A DNA stretch of 64,000 nucleotides from Variovorax sp. dw_308 (lineage in GTDB: Bacteria > Pseudomonadota > Gammaproteobacteria > Burkholderiales > Burkholderiaceae_C): contig NZ_JAATOM010000026.1 of the NCBI RefSeq assembly GCF_019207085.1, positions 1-64,000 on the forward strand. Reading direction: 5' to 3'. The notes beneath the pieces were generated by a model. The model was not told where the DNA came from. It saw only the letters and a program-made list of their open reading frames with translations, and made no database searches. The first letter of the stretch is position 1, and each line of letters begins with the position of its first letter. The translations under genes were made by a program, and so were the position numbers. Of the stretch, positions 1 through 7,819 are shown one piece after another.

Positions 1-1
1 C

Positions 2-100
2 GCGGCGCGCGAACCGGCGCCGGCGACCCCGGCGGACACCGCCGGGAACAAAGATTGCAGTGATGCACTCGCCGCCTTGGCGCTGTGCACGAAGAAATAA
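2..100 (+). CDS. C-terminal end of a TAXI-like solute-binding protein (partial, runs off left edge)
   Basis: Only the last 32 codons are present, ending in TAA at 98-100. The tail is Ala/Pro-rich and then has two cysteines separated by nine residues just before the stop (CSDALAALALC). The intact TAXI protein that follows ends the same way (CTDQEVVLGLC, then KR). The shared tail suggests a tandem paralogue, probably exported to the periplasm. No domain is visible in the fragment, so the assignment rests on the matching tail and the adjacency. Confidence 0.5.
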   Translation, partial: AAREPAPATPADTAGNKDCSDALAALALCTKK

Positions 101-177
101 AGCGACGAGCAGACAGGGAGCAAGAACGGGCCCGGCATTGCCTGGCGCGACTGTCCACATTTTTTGTTGGAGCCAGC

Positions 178-1257
178 ATGCGAATCAGATCAATCCTCAC
201 GGCCCTGCTGTTCACGGTCTTCGTATCCTCGGCCTTCGCGCAGGCCGCCAGGACGCCGTACAAGATCGTGACCGCTTCGAAGACCGGCACCTACATCCAG
301 ATCGGCCGCGATCTTGCGAAGTGGGTTGCCGAGCCCGCCGGCATCGATCTCGAGGTGCTCGAATCGAAGGGCTCGGCGGAGAACATCAGCCGCATGCGCT
401 TCGAGCAGGGGGTCAAGCTGGCGCTGGTGCAGTCCGACGTCTACCAGGCCTTCCTGGACGAGGCCAAGGCCGGCAACGCGGAGGCCGGCAACATCATTCG
501 CCCGCTGCGGCTCATCATGCCGCTCTACGACGAGGAGATCTACTTCGTCGCCCGTGCCGATTCACCGATCAATTCCATCCATGAGATCAAGGACAAGAAG
601 CTCAGCGTCGGCCCGATAGGCAGCGGCACCGCGCTCACTTCGCGCACGCTCTACCAGTTGATGTTCGGCGAGCCGATTCCGCAAGCCAACGCGCAGTACC
701 TCAGCAATGAGGACGCGCTCGTTGCGCTTACCGTCGACAAGACCATCGACGTGGCCATCATCGTGGCCGGACAGCCCGCCAAGCTGTTCACCGACATGCT
801 GCCGGAGGCGCGCAACTACATCAAGATCCTGAAGCTGGACGAGAAGGCCCCGGAAACCGCGCGTGGCCGCAAGACCTACTTCCCCGCGACCATCCGCGCC
901 TCCAGCTATTCGTCGTGGCTCACGGCCGACATCCCGACCTGGACCGTCAAGGCCTACCTGGTCACCTATGACTACGGTCTGCAATCCACCGTCGGCAACC
1001 TCACGCAATTCGCCGATTCGCTGTGCGCCAACTTCGACAAGCTGCAGGCCAACGGCCATCCGAAATGGAAGCAGGTGCGCCTGGAACTGCCGCCGCTGGG
1101 CACCGGCTGGCGCTACTACCCGCCGATGGAAAAACGCCTGCGCGCCTGCATCGCCGGCAAGATGGCGGCCGCTGCCCCGGCGGCCGCCGCGCCGGCGCAG
1201 CCCCGCACGCGGCCCTGCACTGATCAGGAGGTGGTACTGGGGTTGTGCAAACGCTAG
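178..1257 (+). CDS. TAXI-family TRAP-type periplasmic solute-binding protein
   Basis: A 359-aa protein with a Sec signal peptide (hydrophobic residues 5-20, AFA-QA cleavage region). The mature part has the TAXI/NMT1-like fold signature YKIVTASKTGTY near its start. The family binds small organic acids in the periplasm for a TRAP transporter; the ligand cannot be read from sequence. The ATG at 178 is chosen because it puts the signal peptide at the N-terminus and follows a GGAGCC ribosome site; the in-frame start at 85 would bury the signal. The C-terminus has an Ala/Pro linker and a C-x9-C tail matching the upstream partial gene. No TRAP permease gene lies in the window, so it may be an orphan receptor. 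Confidence 0.85.
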   Translation: MRIRSILTALLFTVFVSSAFAQAARTPYKIVTASKTGTYIQIGRDLAKWVAEPAGIDLEVLESKGSAENISRMRFEQGVKLALVQSDVYQAFLDEAKAGNAEAGNIIRPLRLIMPLYDEEIYFVARADSPINSIHEIKDKKLSVGPIGSGTALTSRTLYQLMFGEPIPQANAQYLSNEDALVALTVDKTIDVAIIVAGQPAKLFTDMLPEARNYIKILKLDEKAPETARGRKTYFPATIRASSYSSWLTADIPTWTVKAYLVTYDYGLQSTVGNLTQFADSLCANFDKLQANGHPKWKQVRLELPPLGTGWRYYPPMEKRLRACIAGKMAAAAPAAAAPAQPRTRPCTDQEVVLGLCKR

Positions 1258-1327
1258 GAGCCAATAGCACACCGGCCTCGCGCAGGCGTACGATGGGCAC
1301 CGTCAGCATCGCTGCTCGAGAAGGCTC

Positions 1328-2002
1328 ATGAGCGACCCCGACTTCACGTCCCTGCGGCAACTCATGCTCGCGGAAATCACCGCGAAGACGATCTTTGCCA
1401 CCTCGTACCTCGGAAAAGCCGCGCTGCGGCGGCCTGTGATGGAGGCCATCGGCAAGGTGCCGCGCCATGAGTTCGTGCCCTTCGAACTGCGGCCCTATGC
1501 GTACGTCGATTCGCCCTTGCCCATCGGCTTCGGCAAGACCATCTCCCAGCCCTTCATCGTGGCCGTGATGACCGACCTGCTCGACGTGCAGCCGAACGAC
1601 CGGGTGCTCGAGATCGGCACCGGCCTCGGCTACCAATCGGCGGTGCTGGCCGAACTCGCGACGCAGGTCTACAGCGTCGAACTGATCGAGGAGCTGGCCA
1701 GCCAGGCGCGGCGCCGGCTGGCGCAGCAGGGCCATCTCAACGTCGAGATCAGGGTAGGCAACGGTTGCAACGGCTGGCCGGAACACGCGCCCTTCGACAA
1801 GGTGATCGTCACCGCGGCGCCTGAACTGATTCCCCCGGCGCTCACCTACCAGTTGAAGCCCGGCGGCAAGATGGTGATACCCGCCGGGCTGCCCGATGCG
1901 CAGCAACTCATCGTGGTCGAAAAGAGTGCGAGCGGATCGCTGGCGACGCGGGAGATCTTCGCGGTGATGTTCTCGACGCTGGAGGACGCTCCGTCAGGCT
2001 GA
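1328..2002 (+). CDS. pcm: protein-L-isoaspartate O-methyltransferase family protein
   Basis: A 224-aa cytosolic class I SAM-dependent methyltransferase of the Pcm family, which repairs isoaspartyl residues in aged proteins. The SAM-binding motif VLEIGTGLGYQSAVLA lies near residues 95-110, the acidic strand VYSVE follows, and post-motif FDKVIVTAA leads to the PGGKMVIPAG loop. The N-terminal PRHEFVP segment is also typical. The gene overlaps the convergent acyltransferase gene by 9 bp at its 3' end. Some members of this family act on other substrates, so the exact reaction is inferred. Confidence 0.85.
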   Translation: MSDPDFTSLRQLMLAEITAKTIFATSYLGKAALRRPVMEAIGKVPRHEFVPFELRPYAYVDSPLPIGFGKTISQPFIVAVMTDLLDVQPNDRVLEIGTGLGYQSAVLAELATQVYSVELIEELASQARRRLAQQGHLNVEIRVGNGCNGWPEHAPFDKVIVTAAPELIPPALTYQLKPGGKMVIPAGLPDAQQLIVVEKSASGSLATREIFAVMFSTLEDAPSG

Positions 2003-3514
2003 GCGGCGCGCGGTCGCCGATTTGCGATTGGCGCTTGCCGCCGGCCTGGCCGGGGCAGGGGCAGGGGAGCGAGCCGCCTTCCTTGCGGTCCGTGTGCGCG
2101 CAGCCGGGGCCTTTGCCGCAACCGTCGCAACTTGCGCCGCCGCCTCTTCCCCCAACACCGCTCCCTTGAGTTCCTCGAAGGCCTCGGCGGCATGGCGCGC
2201 CAGCATCTCCACGCCCGGCACGGCCTCGGGCATGGCCAGGAAGCCGACCTGCAGGCGTTCGTCGAGTGTCACCGTCGTCACGTTGAGCATCTGGCCCGCC
2301 GGCACCACCGAGACCGGCAACACCCATGCGACCTTGGCGCCCATGAGGAATCGCTTCTCCGCGAAGCCGAAGGGGTTCGACACCATGAGGTTGGCCACGG
2401 GCACGCCGGTCTTCAGGCCGATTTTTTCCACCAGTGCAGGTATGCCGTGCACCAGCGTCGTGTAGAGCATCACTGCTTCGCTGCCCGACTTCCCGATCAC
2501 GTTCTTGACCGTCCGGGTCTCGGCACGGATCGCGGCAAGCCGCTGCGCCGGACCGAGGCCTGGCGCCCCGAGCGGGAACTGAAGCACGGCGATCTGGTTG
2601 CCGCCTTGTGCATGGGCCAGCGCAATCGGCATGGCCGCCACCAGGGGCTTGCTGGCGCGCTTGCCGCGCTCGTGCAGATAGCGCGCCAGCGCCATGTCCA
2701 GGGTGGCGAGCAGCACGTCGTTGAGGGTCGAGCCGGTCGCCTTGCCGATGGCCTTGATCCCGGCGATGGGCAGTGTCGTGAAGGCCAGCGAGCGCCTTGC
2801 CGATGCGCGCCCGCGCAGCGCGCCCGGCACGCCGGTGTAGGGCAGCGACAACCCTTTCGCGCCGCCCACGCCCAGCGCCTTCAGGCCTTGTTGCGCCAGC
2901 ATGCCGGAGAGCTCCACGGCCGTCATGGCAGTGCCACCGAGCTTGTCGAGCAGGCCGGTCAGGCGCCTGGCGACGGAAGCGCGCACGGGGTTCGGCTGGG
3001 CGTGTCGGGGAAGGGCATCCCACATTGCGCGCACTTCGAGATCGTGGGGCGATTCCGCCAGCCAGTGCGAGATGGCCTGCACGAAGCCGCGGCCGTCGAT
3101 GATGCCGTGATGCGTCTTGCCGTAGAGCGCGACCTTCCCGCCTTCGATGCCGTCGATGATGTACATCTCCCACAGCAAGCGCGTCAGGTCGAGGCGCGAT
3201 TCATGCAGCCTGCAGACTTCCGCGCACAGGTCCTCGAGACTGCCTGCACCTTCCAGCGTGACCCTGTGCACCTGCTTCGACACATCGGCTTCGGCGTCGA
3301 CCTCCAGCGTCGGCATGGCCAGCGGGGGCGTGCGCAGCTTGTAGTTGAACGGTGCGCCCGCGGGCCGTTCGAGCATGCGGGCCATGAGCCGGTCGGCAAA
3401 GCCCGCGCGGCCTCGCGCGGGTGGCTCGAGCACGACCAGCGGCCCGATGTTGAAGGGGCGCTCCGGCGTCTCCAGCAGGAACATCGCCAGGTCGATCACG
3501 GAAAGTGCGGGCAT
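1994..3514 (-). CDS. wax ester synthase / diacylglycerol acyltransferase (WS/DGAT)
   Basis: A 506-aa bifunctional acyltransferase that makes wax esters and triacylglycerol from acyl-CoA and alcohol or diacylglycerol. The catalytic HHxxxDG motif is present as HHGIIDG (His135, His136, Asp140, Gly141). The N-terminal PFNIGPLVVLE and the later NDVLLAT and MVSNPFG segments also fit the family. The C-terminal ~45 residues are a low-complexity Ala/Lys/Arg tail. The ATG at 3514 is used because conserved sequence begins there; upstream in-frame sequence is antisense to the next gene. It implies storage-lipid synthesis under carbon excess. Confidence 0.88.
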   Translation of the reverse strand: MPALSVIDLAMFLLETPERPFNIGPLVVLEPPARGRAGFADRLMARMLERPAGAPFNYKLRTPPLAMPTLEVDAEADVSKQVHRVTLEGAGSLEDLCAEVCRLHESRLDLTRLLWEMYIIDGIEGGKVALYGKTHHGIIDGRGFVQAISHWLAESPHDLEVRAMWDALPRHAQPNPVRASVARRLTGLLDKLGGTAMTAVELSGMLAQQGLKALGVGGAKGLSLPYTGVPGALRGRASARRSLAFTTLPIAGIKAIGKATGSTLNDVLLATLDMALARYLHERGKRASKPLVAAMPIALAHAQGGNQIAVLQFPLGAPGLGPAQRLAAIRAETRTVKNVIGKSGSEAVMLYTTLVHGIPALVEKIGLKTGVPVANLMVSNPFGFAEKRFLMGAKVAWVLPVSVVPAGQMLNVTTVTLDERLQVGFLAMPEAVPGVEMLARHAAEAFEELKGAVLGEEAAAQVATVAAKAPAARTRTARKAARSPAPAPARPAASANRKSATARRSA

Positions 3515-3645
3515 GGATTCGCCTCCTGCAAACCGGCGGGAGGGCATTCCCGCGCGCAAATGCCATCCTGCTCCCCGAGCCGTCGGCGCGGCCATGTTGC
3601 CCCGCCTTTGTCGATACGGCAAGGAGCGCGCGCCGGTGTCGGCGC

Positions 3646-4614
3646 TCAGTGCGCGTCCGCCTCTTCCGGCGCTGCAAGGCTCAGGGTGGCGCGGCCGATG
3701 TTCTTGTGCTCCATGATCGACTGCTCGAGGCGGCGCAGCATGCGCGCAAGCTCGGTTTGCGAATGTTCGCCGGCGAGCTCCACCCGCGCCGAGACGACGA
3801 CCCGTTCGGGGCCGATGAACTCCCCGTAGAGCCAGGTGACGCGCCTCACTTCCGGCAATGCCTTGAGGGCGCGAATGGCGTTCGAGCGCTGCGTGGGCGA
3901 CAGCGGCGCGCCAGCCAGGAAGCGACGGTTCATGAGCACCAGGTACAGGCCGCCCACGCCCATCAGCAGGCCGACGACGAACGACCCCGCCGCATCCCAG
4001 GCCACCTTGCCCGTGTATTGGTGCATCGCCATCCCGGCCGCCGCCGCGACGATGCCCGCCAGCGCGATGAAGTCCCCGATGACGACGGTGCGTAGCTGTG
4101 CGTCGGAGGTCTTGAATACATGCGCGAAGGCCCCGTACTCCAGCTCGGCCGCGCGCTTGCGCACGAAAGTCACCGCCTGTGCGAACGACCAGACCTGCAG
4201 CACGAACGACACGGCTAGCACCACGTAGCCGATGGTGTAGTCGGTCGTCTGGTCGGCCGTGCCGAGTTGACGCAGTCCGCGCCAGATGCCGACTTCCGCG
4301 CCCACGGTGAGCATCGCCACCGACCCGAAGAGGGACCACACGTACGACTCGCGGCCATAGCCCAGCACATGGGTTTCATCGGCTGGCCGTCGCGCCGCCA
4401 GGTAGGCGGCGACCAGGAAGCCATCGGTCACGGTGCCCACCCAGGAGTGAACGGCTTCGGCCAGCATCGACGCGGAGTCGGTCATGCCCGCGGCCAGCGT
4501 CTTGACCAGCGCCAGCAACACGCCGCCGCCGAGCGCGAGGACCACCACCGACCTCACATCGGGCCAGTCGCCCTGGATGCCGAGGCGGCGGTGGAATCGA
4601 GTGAAGGCTCTCAT
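3646..4614 (-). CDS. cation diffusion facilitator (CDF) family protein
   Basis: A 322-aa inner-membrane protein with about six membrane segments and a cytosolic C-terminal domain containing RRVTWLYGEFIGPE. The helix-2 signature SASMLAEAVHSWVGTVTD identifies the CDF family of divalent-metal/proton antiporters. The helix-2 HxxxD site reads HSWVG, so the usual second Asp is Gly. Helix 5 keeps one Asp in IGDFIAL, where related ZnT9-like members have ED. The ATG at 4614 fits the family length better than the one at 4704. Metal specificity and even transport activity are uncertain because of the altered site. Confidence 0.8.
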   Translation of the reverse strand: MRAFTRFHRRLGIQGDWPDVRSVVVLALGGGVLLALVKTLAAGMTDSASMLAEAVHSWVGTVTDGFLVAAYLAARRPADETHVLGYGRESYVWSLFGSVAMLTVGAEVGIWRGLRQLGTADQTTDYTIGYVVLAVSFVLQVWSFAQAVTFVRKRAAELEYGAFAHVFKTSDAQLRTVVIGDFIALAGIVAAAAGMAMHQYTGKVAWDAAGSFVVGLLMGVGGLYLVLMNRRFLAGAPLSPTQRSNAIRALKALPEVRRVTWLYGEFIGPERVVVSARVELAGEHSQTELARMLRRLEQSIMEHKNIGRATLSLAAPEEADAH

Positions 4615-4794
4615 GCGTGGATCGTAGCGCCGACGTTGCCGCGCCACTGCGCGCATCTGCGCCATGCGTTGGGGCGCCATATCGGCCATCGAATGGACGG
4701 GCATCGATGCGGATGCAGAATGTCCGTTGCGAAAGGGTCCGCATGCTCTGACCGCGGCGAGCGCACCGGGCCCCGCCCGGCGCGCGGTCGACCG

Positions 4795-5003
4795 CTATGC
4801 CGCCACCTTCGCGGGCGCGAGGCCCAGCACCGCCTTCACTTCGAGGAACTCGCCGAACGCATGGTCGCCCCATTCGCGGCTATTGCCCGATTCGAGATGC
4901 GCCCCGCCGGCTTTTCGCTGGCGGGGTTGATGACGTCGATGCTTTTCGGTTCGACCGGATCGACCCATTGGCCGTCGATGTAGAACTTGAGGTAGTCGCG
5001 CAG
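4795..5003 (-). pseudogene. aldehyde dehydrogenase remnant: both ends joined, interior lost
   Basis: Reading leftward from 5003, the first ~37 codons encode an ALDH N-terminus (RDYLKFYIDGQWVDP, then VINPASEKPAGRIS). About 90 bp later, in another frame, the ALDH C-terminus appears (GNSREWGDHAFGEF, then LEVKAVLG, ending at 4795). The roughly 400 residues between, including NAD-binding and catalytic Glu/Cys, are missing. The presumed start codon is CTG at 5001-5003, nine bases after AGGAG, where the family has ATG. It lies divergent from the SDR gene. A remnant is the only plausible reading. Confidence 0.8.
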
Positions 5004-5170
5004 GTCTTCTGTCTCCTGGAGTGGCGGCCAATCGGGGCGCGGAATCGTTGTGTACGGCAGAATACATCGATCCGCAGTGGCCCGTTGTTTCAGTGCGGGT
5101 ATTCAAGGGTGCCGGCGCGGCGCCCGCATGCGCACGCTAGCCTCTGCGAGTCGTGTCATGGAGTTTCAGA

Positions 5171-6025
5171 ATGATGAATCGATCAGATCCCGTCTGGCTG
5201 ATCACCGGATGTTCGACCGGATTCGGTCGCGAGCTGGCCAGGCTGGTGCTGGCACGAGGCTGGCGCGCGGTCGTCACCGCGCGCGATCCGGCGCAGGTGG
5301 CGGACATTGCCGCGGGCCATGGCGGCCGGGCGCTCGTGCTGGCGCTCGATGTCACGCGCCGTGACCAGATCGCCAGCGTGGTGGCCGAGGCGAAGAAGCA
5401 TTTCGGCCGCATCGATGCACTGGTCAACAACGCCGGCTACGGCTACCTAGCGGCGATCGAGGAAGGCGAGGACGCGGAAGTGCGGGCGATGTTCGAGACC
5501 AACGTCTTCGGATTGATCGAGATGACGAAGCAAGTGCTGCCGATCATGCGGGCGCAGGGCAACGGGTTGATCGTCAACATCTCCTCGATCGGCGGACTTT
5601 CGAGCTTTGCCGCCACCGGCTACTACCATGCCACCAAGTATGCGGTGGAGGGCTTGTCCGAGTCGCTCTCGATCGAGTTGAAGCCGCTGGGCATCGGCGT
5701 GCTCATCGTGGAGCCGGGGCCGTTCCGCACCAACTGGGCCGGCCCCTCCATCAAGCAGTCGGCCACGCGCATGGATGCCTATGAAAGCACTGCCGGCGAG
5801 CGGCGCAGGCAGACCGCCGCGCGCAGCGGCAATCAGGCGGGCGACCCGACGCGCGCCGCGCAGGCCATCATCGACGCGTCGCTGTCCGACCACCCCCCGT
5901 TGCGTCTGGTGCTCGGCAAGCTTGCACTCGAACTGGCGCGTGGCAAGCTGGAACGCTTGCGCAGCGACTTCGACGCCTGGGAGTCGATCACGCTCGGCGC
6001 CGACTATCCGGCGAGCGGGAATTGA
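5171..6025 (+). CDS. short-chain dehydrogenase/reductase (classical SDR)
   Basis: A 284-aa NAD(P)-dependent oxidoreductase. The cofactor motif TGCSTGFG is at residues 12-19, NNAGYG follows near residue 88, a Ser is in the SSIGG strand and the catalytic YHATK pair lies near residues 157-161. The post-active-site PGPFRTNW loop is of the long classical type often labelled oxidoreductase/SDR. ATG at 5171 follows a weak GGAG; ATG at 5174 is equally possible. Its stop codon overlaps the start of the nitroreductase remnant. Substrate is unknown. Confidence 0.85.
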   Translation: MMNRSDPVWLITGCSTGFGRELARLVLARGWRAVVTARDPAQVADIAAGHGGRALVLALDVTRRDQIASVVAEAKKHFGRIDALVNNAGYGYLAAIEEGEDAEVRAMFETNVFGLIEMTKQVLPIMRAQGNGLIVNISSIGGLSSFAATGYYHATKYAVEGLSESLSIELKPLGIGVLIVEPGPFRTNWAGPSIKQSATRMDAYESTAGERRRQTAARSGNQAGDPTRAAQAIIDASLSDHPPLRLVLGKLALELARGKLERLRSDFDAWESITLGADYPASGN

Positions 6026-6432
6026 TGTTCCCAGTTGACAGCAAGGAAGCCGCGCTCGCATCGCTGCTGGAGCGGCGTTCCATCTCGCCGAAGCGCCTGG
6101 GCGCGCCGGGACCGGATGTCGAGAACCTGAACCTCATGCTCGAGGCCGCATTGATCGCGCCGGACCACGGCGTGGTGAGTCCGCGCGCGCGGAAATAAGT
6201 GCCGATGCGCGAGCAGTGGCTCGCTGGCGGTGCCGTGCTGACGGCGCGGATCGGCGTCGGCACCGAGGAATTCCTGGCAGGCTTCGTCAGCCTGGGACGC
6301 GTGATCGAGGCACCGCCGTCGAAGCGGCATGCCTTCCCGGCGGAAGTGTGGTCGCGCTGGCGGCCAGCAAGCATCGACCCTTCGCATGCGGATTCCCGGG
6401 CGGCTGCCGGCAAACCGGGCCTCGAGCCGTAG
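6025..6432 (+). pseudogene. nitroreductase-family remnant, interior deleted
   Basis: The first 57 codons give a YdjA-like nitroreductase N-terminus (LLERRSISPKRLGAPGP then ALIAPDHG) and end in TAA at 6196. The same frame resumes with VPMREQWLAGGAVL and then the family C-terminus (EEFLAGFVSLGRVIEAPP, then PAEVWSRW), with conserved sequence ending near 6375. The FMN-binding and central portions, about 100 residues, are missing. The start overlaps the SDR stop (TGATG), which implies former translational coupling. Product would not be functional. Confidence 0.75.
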
Positions 6433-6536
6433 CAGCGCTCGACAGCAACCGCGCCTGCAGGTTGCTGCCCTTATCGTTATATTCACCGGAATACATCGCA
6501 AGCGGCGCGCCGCGCATCTTCCGGAGGATTGTCTTC

Positions 6537-7247
6537 ATGCTCGATTGGGATCAGGTCATCGATCGCCGGGAAAAAGTAGGACCCTGGTTTTCGCTTGCGG
6601 GGATGCACCACGCGCGCGCGCAGTCGCTGATTGCCGTGGATCGCATCGCCGCCGCCATCTGGCCGGGCATGACGACCCTTCAGGCGTGCGAAGCGGCCAG
6701 CGACGTGCTCGGCCACATGGGCATGCAGCGCACCTGGCATCGCACCATCGTGTGCTTCGGACCGGACACGCTGAAGAAGTTCGGCGAACCCGCCGACCCG
6801 GCGCGGGTGCTCGGAACCGATGACATCTTCTTCGTCGACATCGGCCCGGTGTGGGACGGACACGAGGGCGACGCGGGCGACACCTTCGTGGTGGGAAGCG
6901 ATCCCGACATGCCGGCATGCGCCCGGGCGGCGCGCACGCTGTGGCACGAGGTTGCCGCGCGATGGCGCCGCGATCGGCTGAGCGGGCAGGCCCTCTACGC
7001 CTACGCGACTAAGCAGGCCGAGTCGATGGGCTGGCGCCTGAATCACGAGATCAAGGGACATCGGCTGGGCGATTTCCCCCACGCGATCCACAAGGCTGGC
7101 AGGCTCGGCGATTTCGAGTCGTGCCCATCGATCGGGCTGTGGGTGCTGGAGATCCAGATTGCGCATCCGGTGCGTCCGTTCGGTGCCTTCTATGAAGATC
7201 TCCTCATCGAGGATCACGGTGCGGCAAATTGTGGCGCGCTGCCATGA
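6537..7247 (+). CDS. M24-family (Xaa-Pro/methionine aminopeptidase-like) metallopeptidase
   Basis: A 236-aa pita-bread-fold protein. The M24 metal ligands are recognisable: two Asp in VDIGPVWDGHEGDAGDTF, a His in NHEIKGHRLGDFPH, Glu in VLEIQIAHP and Glu in the YEDLLIEDHG end segment. It starts with ATG at 6537 after CCGGAGGATT, a strong ribosome site. Proteins of this size without the N-terminal creatinase domain are usually annotated as aminopeptidase P-like; the substrate is unknown. Its stop overlaps the start of the next gene (ATGA). Confidence 0.8.
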   Translation: MLDWDQVIDRREKVGPWFSLAGMHHARAQSLIAVDRIAAAIWPGMTTLQACEAASDVLGHMGMQRTWHRTIVCFGPDTLKKFGEPADPARVLGTDDIFFVDIGPVWDGHEGDAGDTFVVGSDPDMPACARAARTLWHEVAARWRRDRLSGQALYAYATKQAESMGWRLNHEIKGHRLGDFPHAIHKAGRLGDFESCPSIGLWVLEIQIAHPVRPFGAFYEDLLIEDHGAANCGALP

Positions 7248-7606
7248 CGACAGCCACACAGGACGCAGCGGCCGAGTGGCTGTTCTCCTACGGCACGCTT
7301 CAACTCGAGCCGGTTCAGCGCGCCACCTTCGGGCGCCTGTTGTCGGGGCAGCCGGACTCCTTGCCGGGCTACCGCCTCGAGCAGGTCGCCATCCGCGACG
7401 CGGCCGTGGTCGCGACCAGCGGCAAGGGCGCACCATCCGATGGCGGTGCGCACGGGAAAGCAGAACGATCGCATCGAGGGAACGGTCTTTGAGATCACAG
7501 CGGCGGAACTGGCGCAAGCCGACGACTACGAAGTCGAGGACTACCAGCGTGCGCGCGCGACCCTGGCTTCCGGCCGGCAAGCCTGGGTCTATGTCGAAGC
7601 CGGTGC
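7244..7606 (+). pseudogene. gamma-glutamylcyclotransferase-like (AIG2) gene, frameshifted and fused to downstream remnant
   Basis: The first frame gives LFSYGTLQLEPVQ and PGYRLEQVAIRD, typical of the AIG2/GGCT fold with its YGTL substrate loop. From about 7434 the family sequence continues in the next frame (MAVRTGKQNDRIEGTVFEI, then ADDYEVEDYQ with the likely catalytic Glu, then WVYVEA). One extra C in the CC at 7433-7434 accounts for the shift. After WVYVEA the sequence turns into the AraC remnant, so the natural end is missing too. It was translationally coupled to the M24 gene. Confidence 0.7.
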
Positions 7607-7612
7607 TGGCGC

Positions 7613-7819
7613 GACGAACTTTGGGCCGTCCGCAGGCGCGAGCGGCTGGCGCAATGCAAGTCGTCGCTCGACGACCCGAAGCTGGTGGCGCGCACCACCG
7701 GTGGGATTTCCTTCCTGTCGGGCTTCAGCACCTTCTCCCATATCAGCTGCAGCTTTCGCCAGGCCTATGGCTGCTCGCCGCGCGAATACCGTGCGCGGCT
7801 CGGCGATCGCGGTGCCTAG
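7613..7819 (+). pseudogene. AraC-family regulator remnant (C-terminal HTH only)
   Basis: A 68-codon open stretch ending in TAG encodes the last helix-turn-helix of an AraC/XylS regulator: RRRERLAQCKSSLDDP, then ISFLSGFSTFSHISCSFRQ and YGCSPREYRA. No start codon, no N-terminal sensor and no first HTH are present, and it begins directly at the end of the GGCT-like fragment. It overlaps the 3' end of the convergent dipZ by 4 bp. Confidence 0.75.
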
